Below, piece after piece: positions 32,773 through 40,431 of a stretch of 51,424 bases of DNA. The notes under the pieces are model-generated. The model had not been told where the DNA came from, searched no databases, and saw only the letters and a list, made by a program, of their open reading frames with translations. A program made the translations under genes and the position numbers. Source of the stretch: Deltaproteobacteria bacterium GWA2_54_12 (GTDB lineage Bacteria > Desulfobacterota > GWC2-55-46). The DNA lies in the NCBI GenBank assembly GCA_001795535.1, contig MGPK01000069.1, positions 21,250 through 72,673 of the forward strand, read 5' to 3'. Positions within the stretch are counted from its first letter, which is position 1. Each line of letters begins with the position of its first letter.

Positions 32773-33633
32773 TTAGTTTTTGATGTTCCTGAGAAACTTC
32801 CTCAAATCCGCCTTCAAATCTGGCCGCTTCAGGGCAAGAGAGATGTTGGCCTTTAAAAACCCAAGCTTGTCTCCGGCGTCATAGCGCGTGCCCTCGAACT
32901 CAAAAGCGAAGACATCCTGCGTGCGAATCAGTATCTTCAAAGCGTCGGTGAGCTGTATCTCCCCGCCTTTTCCGGGCTTCGTCTCTTCAAGCGAATTGAA
33001 TATCCCGGGCGTGAGTATGTACCTGCCTATTATGGCGAGGTCGGACGGCGGGTTGGACTTCGGCTTCTCCACGAGGTCCAGCACCTTGTATACGCCCGGG
33101 GCCACTTTCTTGCCCTTTATAACGCCGTACAGGTGGGCCTGGCTCTTCGGGACTTTCTGCACGGCCAGTATGCTCGTGCCGTATCTCTGGAAGACCTCGA
33201 CCATCTGCTTCATGGCCGGGGTCTTCGAGTCTATTATATCGTCGCTCAGGAAAACGGCGAATGGCTCGTTATTGATGAGGTTCTTCGTAATGCCTATTGC
33301 GTGCCCCAGCCCGAGCGGCTTTTTCTGCCTCGTGTAGGCGAAGTGAACCATGCCCGAGACATTCTCTATCATCTTGAGGAGTTCTGTCTTGTCCCGCTCA
33401 CGGAGGAGCATCTCAAGCTCGAACGAGGTGTCGAAGTGGTCCTCAATCGCCGTCTTTCCCATTCCGGTTACTATTATAATCTCGGAAAGGCCGGATGCCT
33501 TGGCCTCCTCTACTGCGTACTGAATAAGAGGCTTGTCCACAAGGGGGAGCATCTCCTTGGGAATAGCCTTGGTCGCGGGAAGGAACCTTGTTCCAAACCC
33601 GGCAGCCGGAAAAACAGCCTTCTTTATCTTCAT
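32773..33633 (-). CDS. galU: UTP-glucose-1-phosphate uridylyltransferase
   Basis: Makes UDP-glucose for lipopolysaccharide, exopolysaccharide and glycosylation. 286 residues, the usual length. The nucleotide-binding loop is AAGFGTRFLPATKAIPKEMLP at the N-terminus; VDKPLIQYAVEEA, LGHAIGITKNLI and FLSDDIIDS (metal/UTP site) follow, with LVEKPKSNPPSDLAIIGRYIL and RYDAGDKLGFLKA further on. An AAGGGGAAT ribosome site precedes ATG 33633. First gene of a tight minus-strand group with hsp20, lon and thiL. Confidence 0.96.
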   Translation of the reverse strand: MKIKKAVFPAAGFGTRFLPATKAIPKEMLPLVDKPLIQYAVEEAKASGLSEIIIVTGMGKTAIEDHFDTSFELEMLLRERDKTELLKMIENVSGMVHFAYTRQKKPLGLGHAIGITKNLINNEPFAVFLSDDIIDSKTPAMKQMVEVFQRYGTSILAVQKVPKSQAHLYGVIKGKKVAPGVYKVLDLVEKPKSNPPSDLAIIGRYILTPGIFNSLEETKPGKGGEIQLTDALKILIRTQDVFAFEFEGTRYDAGDKLGFLKANISLALKRPDLKADLRKFLRNIKN

Positions 33634-33816
33634 TATTCCCCTTTACGAGTCCTTTCCTGATGGCTATACGGGGTCCTGCGGACAAAGGACTTTTATTATA
33701 TCTGAAAAATTATTATAACGCTATTCAAGGGTGGCTTTGTGAAGATTTAAAAAAAGAACCGGGCCGTATCATGGGGGATGATAATAAGTTTTCCCTTATA
33801 AGTCAAGCAGTGGAGG

Positions 33817-36006
33817 TCAGGAAAGGGGCGTTAAGCCAGCGTACTTGATGGCGAGTTTTTTGAGCCCTGCCTCCTTGAAGTTCACGGTGACCTTCAGGTC
33901 CTGGCCCGCCCCGCTCCGTTCGCGGATTATACCGACCCCGAAGCTCGGGTGAGTCACCTTCATGCCGACTCTCCAGGGCTGGGACTGGTCTCCCTGCACC
34001 GGGGCATCCGGCTCATGCTGGCCGCCTTCAGGGGTATAGTAGACTTCGTCAGGGGCGGTGAAGACTGTTTTACGGACCGGCTTTGGCTCCTCGTTCACAA
34101 CATCGATGTGCTCAGGGTCTATCTCGTCTATGAACCTCGACCTTACCTGATACCTTGATTCGCCGTAGATATTCCTGGCGCGGGCTGAAAACAGGTACAG
34201 CTCTTCCCTTGCCCTTGTCATGCCAACATAGCAGAGGCGTCTTTCCTCCTCTAACTGTTCCGGGTCGTCGGCGCTCCTTGAGTGGGGGAAAAGCCCCTCT
34301 TCCATGCCGACGAGGAATACGGCCTTGAACTCAAGCCCCTTGGCCGAATGGAGCGTCATGAGCGTGAGCCTGTCAGACTTCTCCTCGTAGTTGTCGATGT
34401 CGCTTATGAGGGCGACGCTGTCGAGGAAGTCGGACAGGGCGGCCCCGGGGTTCGCGGCTTCAAAGTCTTTTATGGCGGATATGAACTCGAAGAGGTTTTC
34501 CACCCGTTCCGTGGCCTCTTCAGTGTTCTCCTCCTGCCACATCATCATGTAACCGGCGTCCTCAAGGAGCCGCAGGGCCAGCTCATGCAGGGCCATCTTG
34601 CCCATATGCACACGGAAGCTGTCGTACGCCTCGATAAAGTCTTTTACCCTGGTCTTTGCCAGCAGTTTCCTGTCCTCAGCCTCCCTGAAGGCTTCGAGCA
34701 GAGGTATATTCAGGTCGTTGCTTATGGCGATGACCCTGTCCATCGTCGCCTTGCCTATCCCTCTGGGGGGCTTGTTTACTATCCTCTGGAGGCTGATGGA
34801 GTCGTTAGGGTTCGAGATTATCCTCAAATAGGCAAGGGCGTCCTTTATTTCCATCCTGTCATAGAACCTGACGCCGCCTACGATTGTATAAGGGATGCCC
34901 TCTCGTATGAGCAATTCCTCAAAGACCCTGGACTGCGCGTTCGTCCTGTAGAAGACGGCGCAGTCCTTGTATGAAAAAGACTTCTCTGAAAGCCGGGCCC
35001 GCAGCTTTCTGACCACGGCCCTGGCTTCGTCGTACTCGTCCCTGGCCTCCTCGTGCAAGAGGGGCTGCCCCTCGTGGTTTTCAGTCCACAGGGTCTTCTT
35101 GAGCCGTTTGGCGTTGCGCTCGATCACTGAATTGGCCGCTGAAAGTATGTGCCTCGTGGAGCGGTAGTTCTGCTCGAGCCTCAGCACGGTTGCGTCCGGG
35201 TAGTCCTTCTCGAAGTCGAGGATGTTCGCTATGTCGGCCCCACGCCAGGCATAAATCGACTGGTCAGGGTCTCCCACGGCCAGGAGGTTCCTTGAGCCCG
35301 ATGCAAGCATGCCCGTCAGAGTGTACTGGGCCCTGTTCGTATCCTGGTATTCGTCTACTAGAAGATACTGAAAGTGATTTTTGTAGCGGTCAAACACATT
35401 CGGGTGCTGGCGCAGAAGATTTATGGGCTCGCAGATGAGGTCGCCGAAGTCGAGGCAGCCCATCTCCCTGAGTTTTTTCTGGTAGAGGGTGTAGACTTTG
35501 GCGACGCGCTCGGCGATGAAGTCGTCTACCGTCTTCGCGTACTCGACCGCGCCGATGTTCTCGTTTTTCGCCTGATTTATCCGGGAGAGCATGGCCTTGG
35601 GAGCGACCGTCTTTTCATTGAGCTTGAGCTCGGCCATGACCTGCTTTATGAGAGAGAGCTGGTCGTCGTCGTTGTAGATGGTAAGGTCGTTTTGCAGGCC
35701 CAGTACCCTGGACTCCCTCCTCAATAATCTCAGGCCCAGGGAGTGGAATGTGCCGAGCCACAGGGACTTCGCGCTCGCCCCGATAAGGTGCGCGAGCCGC
35801 TCCCGCATCTCACCCGCGGCCTTGTTCGTGAAAGTCACGGCAAGTATGCTCTCAGGCGCGATGCCGAGCTTTTGCACGAGATAGGCTATCCGCGCCGTGA
35901 GGACGCGGGTCTTTCCGCTTCCGGCGCCTGCCAGGATAAGAAGAGGCCCGTCGCCAAAGGTGACGGCCTCCATCTGGGTTGGATTTAGTGATTTTAAAAA
36001 GGGCAT
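33817..36006 (-). CDS. UvrD/PcrA family ATP-dependent DNA helicase
   Basis: SF1A 3'-5' helicase for nucleotide-excision and mismatch repair and for clearing recombination intermediates. 729 residues. Q-motif LNPTQMEAV, Walker A ILAGAGSGKT (about 24-33), Walker B LLVDEYQDTN, motif III AVGDPDQSIYAWRGA, motif V TLHSAKGLEFKAVFLVG and motif VI YVGMTRAREELYL are all intact. The C-terminus has the Tudor-like tail typical of PcrA (VTHPSFGVGIIRERSG...). No ribosome site is visible at ATG 36006; repeat element C sits 8 bp upstream. uvrC is elsewhere in the window but not linked. Confidence 0.95.
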   Translation of the reverse strand: MPFLKSLNPTQMEAVTFGDGPLLILAGAGSGKTRVLTARIAYLVQKLGIAPESILAVTFTNKAAGEMRERLAHLIGASAKSLWLGTFHSLGLRLLRRESRVLGLQNDLTIYNDDDQLSLIKQVMAELKLNEKTVAPKAMLSRINQAKNENIGAVEYAKTVDDFIAERVAKVYTLYQKKLREMGCLDFGDLICEPINLLRQHPNVFDRYKNHFQYLLVDEYQDTNRAQYTLTGMLASGSRNLLAVGDPDQSIYAWRGADIANILDFEKDYPDATVLRLEQNYRSTRHILSAANSVIERNAKRLKKTLWTENHEGQPLLHEEARDEYDEARAVVRKLRARLSEKSFSYKDCAVFYRTNAQSRVFEELLIREGIPYTIVGGVRFYDRMEIKDALAYLRIISNPNDSISLQRIVNKPPRGIGKATMDRVIAISNDLNIPLLEAFREAEDRKLLAKTRVKDFIEAYDSFRVHMGKMALHELALRLLEDAGYMMMWQEENTEEATERVENLFEFISAIKDFEAANPGAALSDFLDSVALISDIDNYEEKSDRLTLMTLHSAKGLEFKAVFLVGMEEGLFPHSRSADDPEQLEEERRLCYVGMTRAREELYLFSARARNIYGESRYQVRSRFIDEIDPEHIDVVNEEPKPVRKTVFTAPDEVYYTPEGGQHEPDAPVQGDQSQPWRVGMKVTHPSFGVGIIRERSGAGQDLKVTVNFKEAGLKKLAIKYAGLTPLS

Positions 36007-36013
36007 AAGTTAT

Positions 36014-36133
36014 AGGCCGCTGAAAAAGTCCATCTGCGTCGTTGTCGTCGTCGCTCGTCATTGCGGCGTACATACAGAGTACGCCTCACTCCTTGCTCCT
36101 CGACGCCTTGCATATGGAGCTTTTTGAGCAGCC
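36014..36133. repeat. Dispersed inverted-repeat element, copy C (reverse orientation)
   Basis: The termini AGGCCGCTGAAAAAG and CTTTTTGAGCAGCCT flank an interior that is the reverse complement of copies A and B (including GCTCGTCATTGCGGCGTAC). It separates the helicase start codon from the repeat-rich gap beyond. Confidence 0.8.
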
Positions 36134-36529
36134 TGAATAAAATCAATTTTGTAATCCGGTTAAAAAGGCTACCCTATTTTTTAACACGAAAAGGGGGGTG
36201 GGGGCAATGGGGGATATCGGGAAAGTAAGGTCGGGTAGGCTGCGCCCACCATTTCAGGCTTTTTGTGCCAAAAAACCTTTTGTGCGTTGCCGTAATCGAA
36301 ATGCCTTACAAAAAAACCATGCAACACGGCTGTCGCAGCTCTTTGTAACAGGGCTCTGCGCGCTTATCTCCTCCCCTATCCGCTAATCTCGCCCCTGAGG
36401 TCGCTACGCTCCCACGGCCCCGGCGAGATTCGCCCTTCCTCCCTTAGGCGCGCTCCGCCCTGTTACGAGGTATGTGTTTAAAGACAACACAAAACTGAGC
36501 TCCCTCTCCCCTTGTGGGAGAGGGGGTAC
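36134..36529. repeat. Gene-free repeat-rich intergenic stretch
   Basis: About 400 bp without a convincing gene. It holds GGTAGGC-TGC-GCCCACC (36234-36250), the CCGCCCTGTTACGAGGTATG block (36455-36494, repeated at 18389) and CCCTCTCCCC-TTGT-GGGAGAGGG (36502-36524, the exact reverse complement of 5120-5142). It appears to be a landing zone for several dispersed palindrome families. Confidence 0.65.
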
Positions 36530-36997
36530 TTACTCCCCCAGCGCCTCCAGCACCTCATCAACATGCCCGGCGACTTTCACGCCATGCCATGCCTTTTTAA
36601 CTATTCCCTTTTCATCTATCAGGAAAGTAGACCTTATTATGCCCATGGACTTTTTCCCGTACGAGGTCTTCTCTCCATACGCGCCGTAAGCAAGGGCGAT
36701 CTTACGGTCTTCATCCGAAAGGAGCGGATACGGTATTGTGTGCTTCTCCCTGAATTTTTTGTGCGAGGAGATGGAATCAGGGCTTACGCCGAGAACAGCG
36801 GCGCCCTTCAGGAGCCTTGCCATGTTGTCCCTGAAGTCGCAGGCCTCCTGAGTGCAGCCAGGCGTATTGTCCTTGGGATAGAAGTACAGGACCAGAGGCT
36901 TGCCCTTGAAATCCTTGAGAGAATAGGTCTTCTCATTGCCCTGCTCGTCTATGCCGGGCAGCTTGAAATCAGCCGCGCTCTTCCCTTCTAATACCAT
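36530..36997 (-). CDS. bcp: Peroxiredoxin, Bcp/PrxQ type
   Basis: Thiol peroxidase that reduces hydrogen peroxide and organic hydroperoxides using thioredoxin. 155 residues. Peroxidatic Cys48 and resolving Cys53 lie in the PrxQ arrangement TPGCTQEACDFRD; Thr45, and an Arg in GIIRSTFLID, complete the active site. Single-gene unit between the repeat stretch and the cupin gene. The ribosome site is GGAGGGAAAG ahead of ATG 36997. Confidence 0.95.
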   Translation of the reverse strand: MVLEGKSAADFKLPGIDEQGNEKTYSLKDFKGKPLVLYFYPKDNTPGCTQEACDFRDNMARLLKGAAVLGVSPDSISSHKKFREKHTIPYPLLSDEDRKIALAYGAYGEKTSYGKKSMGIIRSTFLIDEKGIVKKAWHGVKVAGHVDEVLEALGE

Positions 36998-37087
36998 TTG
37001 GTCTTTCCCTCCCGGCGAAAATTTGAAGGAATCTTAGCAGAATTCTGTCTGATTGTCTCTGAACGGAAGGCAAAAAAAGGCAGGTTC

Positions 37088-37429
37088 TCAGGCCGTGACC
37101 ATCATATAGACCATCTCGGATTCAACGGCGACCTCCATGATGGCGTGCTCCTCGCCGGGCTCGATGATGAGGCACGACCCTGCCGCAAAGAGTACAGGCT
37201 TCCCGTTCACATGGAAAGTTATCTCGCCCCGGACGCAGTAGAAGACCTCTGTTGCGTCATGCGCATGGGCCGAGGCCGAAGAACCCGGCTTCAGGACTAT
37301 CTGGCTTATATGGCGTACGCAGCCCACGCCCTCCGGCACGAGGAGCTTCTTTTTAAGCCCGGGGTCGTGGGAGACAGGCTTTTCTTCAGCTTTTTCAAGG
37401 GTATGGAGTTTCATTGGAAGGCCGGTCAT
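37088..37429 (-). CDS. Small cupin-domain protein
   Basis: 113 residues, a single cupin_2 barrel. Motif 1 is HAHDATEVFYCVRGE (metal ligands His, His and Glu), motif 2 is GEEHAIMEVA. The substrate is unknown; such proteins range from sugar-binding to dioxygenase or sensor roles. The ATG at 37429 overlaps the stop of the RCC1-repeat gene as ATGA, so it is translated by coupling; an internal ATG at 37414 is an alternative. A frame reading further upstream inside the RCC1 gene is not conserved. Co-expression with a surface lipoprotein is odd and may be chance. Confidence 0.82.
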   Translation of the reverse strand: MTGLPMKLHTLEKAEEKPVSHDPGLKKKLLVPEGVGCVRHISQIVLKPGSSASAHAHDATEVFYCVRGEITFHVNGKPVLFAAGSCLIIEPGEEHAIMEVAVESEMVYMMVTA

Positions 37430-38700
37430 TGCAGCCCGGCGCCGGTCGTGTCTGTCACCAGCACAGGGGTAAATGATGAAAGCAGGGAGCCGTCGCCGAG
37501 CTGGCCGGACGAGTTCGCCCCCCAGCACATGACCCTGTTGCTGGAAAGGAGCGCACAACTATGGAACAGGCCTGCCGTTATCTGGGTAGCTGAGTTGATC
37601 CCGCTTACCGTTACCGGAAACACTGTCGAAGAAGAAGACGCCCCGGCCCCCGGAGGCACGAAGCTGAAGGTCGTTAAGTTGCCTAACTGCCCGCTTCCGT
37701 TCTCTCCCCAGCACCTGACAGTATTGTCGCTTGAGATGAGCGCGCAGGAATGATCGAGCCCGGCGGCGACGACGCCGGTAGCGGAAGTTATCCCGTTTAC
37801 GGTCAACGGGTCGTTAGATGTGGTTTCAAAGACCGGAGCAGGTGTGAATACTACAGTCCACGCCGACCCGAGCTGGCCTGAAAAGTTATTTCCCCAGCAC
37901 CTTACTCTCGTGCCCGGAAAACTGACCGATACGCAGGTGTGGTTTCCGCCGGCGGTTATATTGACCGCGGACGCGACCGATGTGGCAATAACCGGAACAT
38001 TCGACCTTGACCCGGGAAGGAGAACGGAATTACCGAGCTGTTCCAGCACATTGGAGCCCCAGCACCGCACAGTCCCGTCCGTGAGCACCGCGCAGGTATG
38101 GATGCCTCCGGCGGCAATCGCGGCTACGCTGGTTATGCCGGAAACCGCAACCGGAAGGCTCGAATCGTTGTTTGTCCCGTTGCCGAGCTGGCCGTTAAGG
38201 TTGTTGCCCCAGCACCGCGCGGTCCCGTCCGCGAGCACGGCGCAGGTATGGTTGCCTCCGGCGGAGATTCCTGTGGCGGCAGTTATGCCCTGGACCTGCA
38301 CGGGGACGCGGGAGCCTGTGGTCGTGTTGTCGCCGAGCTGGCCGTCGGCGTTATTGCCCCAGCACCAGACCGTGCCGTTTGAAAGCCGGGCGCAGGTATG
38401 GCTGCCCCCGGCTGAGACCTGGACGGCGTCTGTTATGCCCGTGACCAGCACCGGAGAAGGGGAGTCGAAAACGGTATCATTGCCGAGCTGACCGGATGAG
38501 TTCCGGCCCCAGCACTTGACCGCGCCGCTGGAGACCGCGCATGAGTGGTTGTCTCCGGCTGAGACCGACGAGGCCAGCAGAAAGCCCGAACCAGAGCCTC
38601 CGGCGTCAAGCGAGAGGTCCCCGCAGCCCGCCAGCAGGGCGGCGATGACCGTCAAAAATGAAAAAAATATTGGAATTTCGCGGTATCCTGGAAAACGCAT
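37426..38700 (-). CDS. RCC1/ATS1-repeat lipoprotein (seven-blade propeller)
   Basis: 424 residues. Signal peptide with lipobox ALLAGC (MRFPGYREIPIFFSFLTVIAALLAGC), so it is a lipidated envelope protein. Seven repeats of about 50 residues follow, each with the pattern SAGxxHtCAvxxdGtvrCWGxNxxGQLGn. The paired cysteines in most repeats suggest disulfides in an oxidising compartment. Seven blades make a complete RCC1-type beta-propeller, presumably a binding platform; bacterial members have no general known role. ATG 38700 is chosen for its signal peptide over one at 38751. Coupled to the downstream cupin gene. Confidence 0.88.
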   Translation of the reverse strand: MRFPGYREIPIFFSFLTVIAALLAGCGDLSLDAGGSGSGFLLASSVSAGDNHSCAVSSGAVKCWGRNSSGQLGNDTVFDSPSPVLVTGITDAVQVSAGGSHTCARLSNGTVWCWGNNADGQLGDNTTTGSRVPVQVQGITAATGISAGGNHTCAVLADGTARCWGNNLNGQLGNGTNNDSSLPVAVSGITSVAAIAAGGIHTCAVLTDGTVRCWGSNVLEQLGNSVLLPGSRSNVPVIATSVASAVNITAGGNHTCVSVSFPGTRVRCWGNNFSGQLGSAWTVVFTPAPVFETTSNDPLTVNGITSATGVVAAGLDHSCALISSDNTVRCWGENGSGQLGNLTTFSFVPPGAGASSSSTVFPVTVSGINSATQITAGLFHSCALLSSNRVMCWGANSSGQLGDGSLLSSFTPVLVTDTTGAGLQ

Positions 38701-38761
38701 AGTATCCAGTATGCCCCTGAAAAAGTCCTTGTCAAGGCGGCTTCCCCGCAAAGCTGCCCTA

Positions 38762-38791
38762 TTGACATCGACAGAGAGAACATGCTATTTT
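38762..38791 (+). promoter_or_regulatory. Sigma-70 promoter for the REC-GAF-GGDEF gene
   Basis: TTGACA, 18-nt spacer, TATTTT. The start would lie near 38798, 24 nt before ATG 38822. Confidence 0.5.
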
Positions 38792-38821
38792 TGAAAGGGA
38801 ATTCTTCATCCCGGGGACCCG

Positions 38822-40225
38822 ATGAGCAAAGGAAAAATCTTAGTAGTAGACGACGACGCTTTTTTCAGGGCCCTCTGCTCGGACATACTGACGAGTGGAG
38901 GTTTTTTTGTCAAATCGGCGTCCACAGGGACAGAGGCCCTGGGCCTGGTCGATAACGAGTCGTTCGATATCGTCATTACAGACCTGGTAATGCCCGTGGT
39001 AAGCGGCATGGAAGTGCTGGAGCGCACCAAACAGCACAACACCCTTACCGATGTCATCGTCATAACCGGCCACGGCTCGATCGAGACGGCCATAGCCGCC
39101 CTGAAGGCCGGGGCCTTCGATTACATAAGAAAGCCGCTCAACGAAGACGAACTGCTGCACACCGTATCGAGCTGCCTTGAGAAGAAAAAGCTCCTTGAAG
39201 AGAACCAGGAGATGCGCCAGTCCCTGAAACTCTTCGAGGTGAGCCGCGCCATAACGACCACCCTCGACATAAACAAACTCTACAACCTCGCGCTCGACGC
39301 GCTCCTTCAGCTCGTGCCAGGCGAGGCCGGGATAGTCGCGTTCTACGAAAATGAGGGCAAGTCCCTTGAGATAAAAGCTACCAGACACCTCAACAGCTAT
39401 GACTGCGACAGGATAATGGAGGTCTTCAAGCACCGCTTTGAAAGGGACCTGAAGGGGCTTTTGAACATAAGCGTCATCGAAAAGCCCGAACTCCCTCCGG
39501 CGGAAAATGAAGTGCTGCGCGATTACAGCTCTTTCATGGTCGCCCCTCTCATGAAGGGCCAATCCCCAATCGGCTACCTCGTGATACTCAGCAAGGCCGG
39601 AAAGGGCGGCTACACGCTCCGGGACATAAAGAACGCCTCCTTCGTGGCCGAGCACTCGGCAGGGGCCTTCGAGAACGCCCAGAAGTACGCTGAAGCCAAG
39701 GAGATGGCCTTCATCGACTCCCTCACGAACCTGTATAACTCCAAGTATCTCGATCTTGTTCTGGAAAAGGAGATAAAAAGGGCTGACAGGCTCATGATGC
39801 CCGTGACCGTCCTTTTCCTCGACCTGGACAACTTCAAGCGCGTGAACGACGGGAACGACCACCTCGTCGGCTCAAAGATGCTGGTCGAGCTCGGCAAGAT
39901 ACTCCTGAAATGCGTAAGGGAGGTCGACACCGTAATAAGGTACGGAGGGGACGAGTTCGTCGTGATACTCGTTGACGCGGATTATGATGTTGCCATGAGG
40001 GTCGCCGAGAGGATACGGGCTACCATAGAAAGGCACGAGTTCATCCAGGAAGAAGGGCTCAAGCTCAAGATAACCGCCTCGATAGGGGTCGCCACCTACC
40101 CCATACACACCCGCGATAAAAAAGAGCTGCTGAAGACTGCGGACAAGGCCATGTACAGGGCAAAGGACATGTCTAGGAACACCGTCTACCTCGCGCCCGT
40201 TCCAGGCCAGCCAGCCGCAAAGTAG
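38822..40225 (+). CDS. Response regulator with GAF and GGDEF domains (diguanylate cyclase)
   Basis: 467 residues, cytoplasmic. The receiver domain (1-120) has DDD, phospho-acceptor Asp54 (VITDLVMP), Thr82 and Lys104 (IRKPLNE). A coiled segment leads to a GAF domain (about 145-290), then a GGDEF domain (about 295-460) with intact YGGDEFVV (375-379). The product-inhibition I-site RxxD is present as REVD (366-369), five residues ahead. It should make c-di-GMP when phosphorylated and be feedback-inhibited. No EAL domain. The kinase partner is not adjacent; the hybrid kinase at 44933 is one candidate in the window. It is divergent from the RCC1 gene and ends at the inverted repeat at 40238. Confidence 0.93.
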   Translation: MSKGKILVVDDDAFFRALCSDILTSGGFFVKSASTGTEALGLVDNESFDIVITDLVMPVVSGMEVLERTKQHNTLTDVIVITGHGSIETAIAALKAGAFDYIRKPLNEDELLHTVSSCLEKKKLLEENQEMRQSLKLFEVSRAITTTLDINKLYNLALDALLQLVPGEAGIVAFYENEGKSLEIKATRHLNSYDCDRIMEVFKHRFERDLKGLLNISVIEKPELPPAENEVLRDYSSFMVAPLMKGQSPIGYLVILSKAGKGGYTLRDIKNASFVAEHSAGAFENAQKYAEAKEMAFIDSLTNLYNSKYLDLVLEKEIKRADRLMMPVTVLFLDLDNFKRVNDGNDHLVGSKMLVELGKILLKCVREVDTVIRYGGDEFVVILVDADYDVAMRVAERIRATIERHEFIQEEGLKLKITASIGVATYPIHTRDKKELLKTADKAMYRAKDMSRNTVYLAPVPGQPAAK

Positions 40226-40237
40226 CTCCACCTGAAG

Positions 40238-40402
40238 AAACTCTGATTAATTATGTTTCTCTGTCATTCTGAGGGAGCGAAGCGACCGAAGAATCTCGTA
40301 ACTTGCTGATTTATTTAGATACGAGATTCTTCCCCTTCGCTTTGCTCAGGGCTTTGGCTCACACGCTCAGAATGACATACTGTTACGAATTAATCTGAGT
40401 TT
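40238..40402. repeat. Nested 165-bp inverted-repeat element
   Basis: Terminal arms AAACTCTGATTAATT (40238-40252) and AATTAATCTGAGTTT (40388-40402) match with one mismatch. Inside are TGTCATTCTGAG facing CTCAGAATGACA, GAGCGAAGCGA facing TTCGCTTTGCTC, and AAGAATCTCGTA facing TACGAGATTCTT. The whole piece can fold into one long hairpin. It separates convergent genes and has no coding capacity: MITE-like, with a possible transcript-stopping effect. Confidence 0.75.
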
Positions 40403-40431
40403 TACTTAATTTATTAAAAGCTGCGTTTCGC

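Noticed and set aside
37430-37558. Upstream extension of the cupin gene
   Set aside because: It lies inside the RCC1-repeat gene in another frame and reads as non-conserved Arg/Pro-rich sequence; the ATGA overlap at 37429 is a better start.
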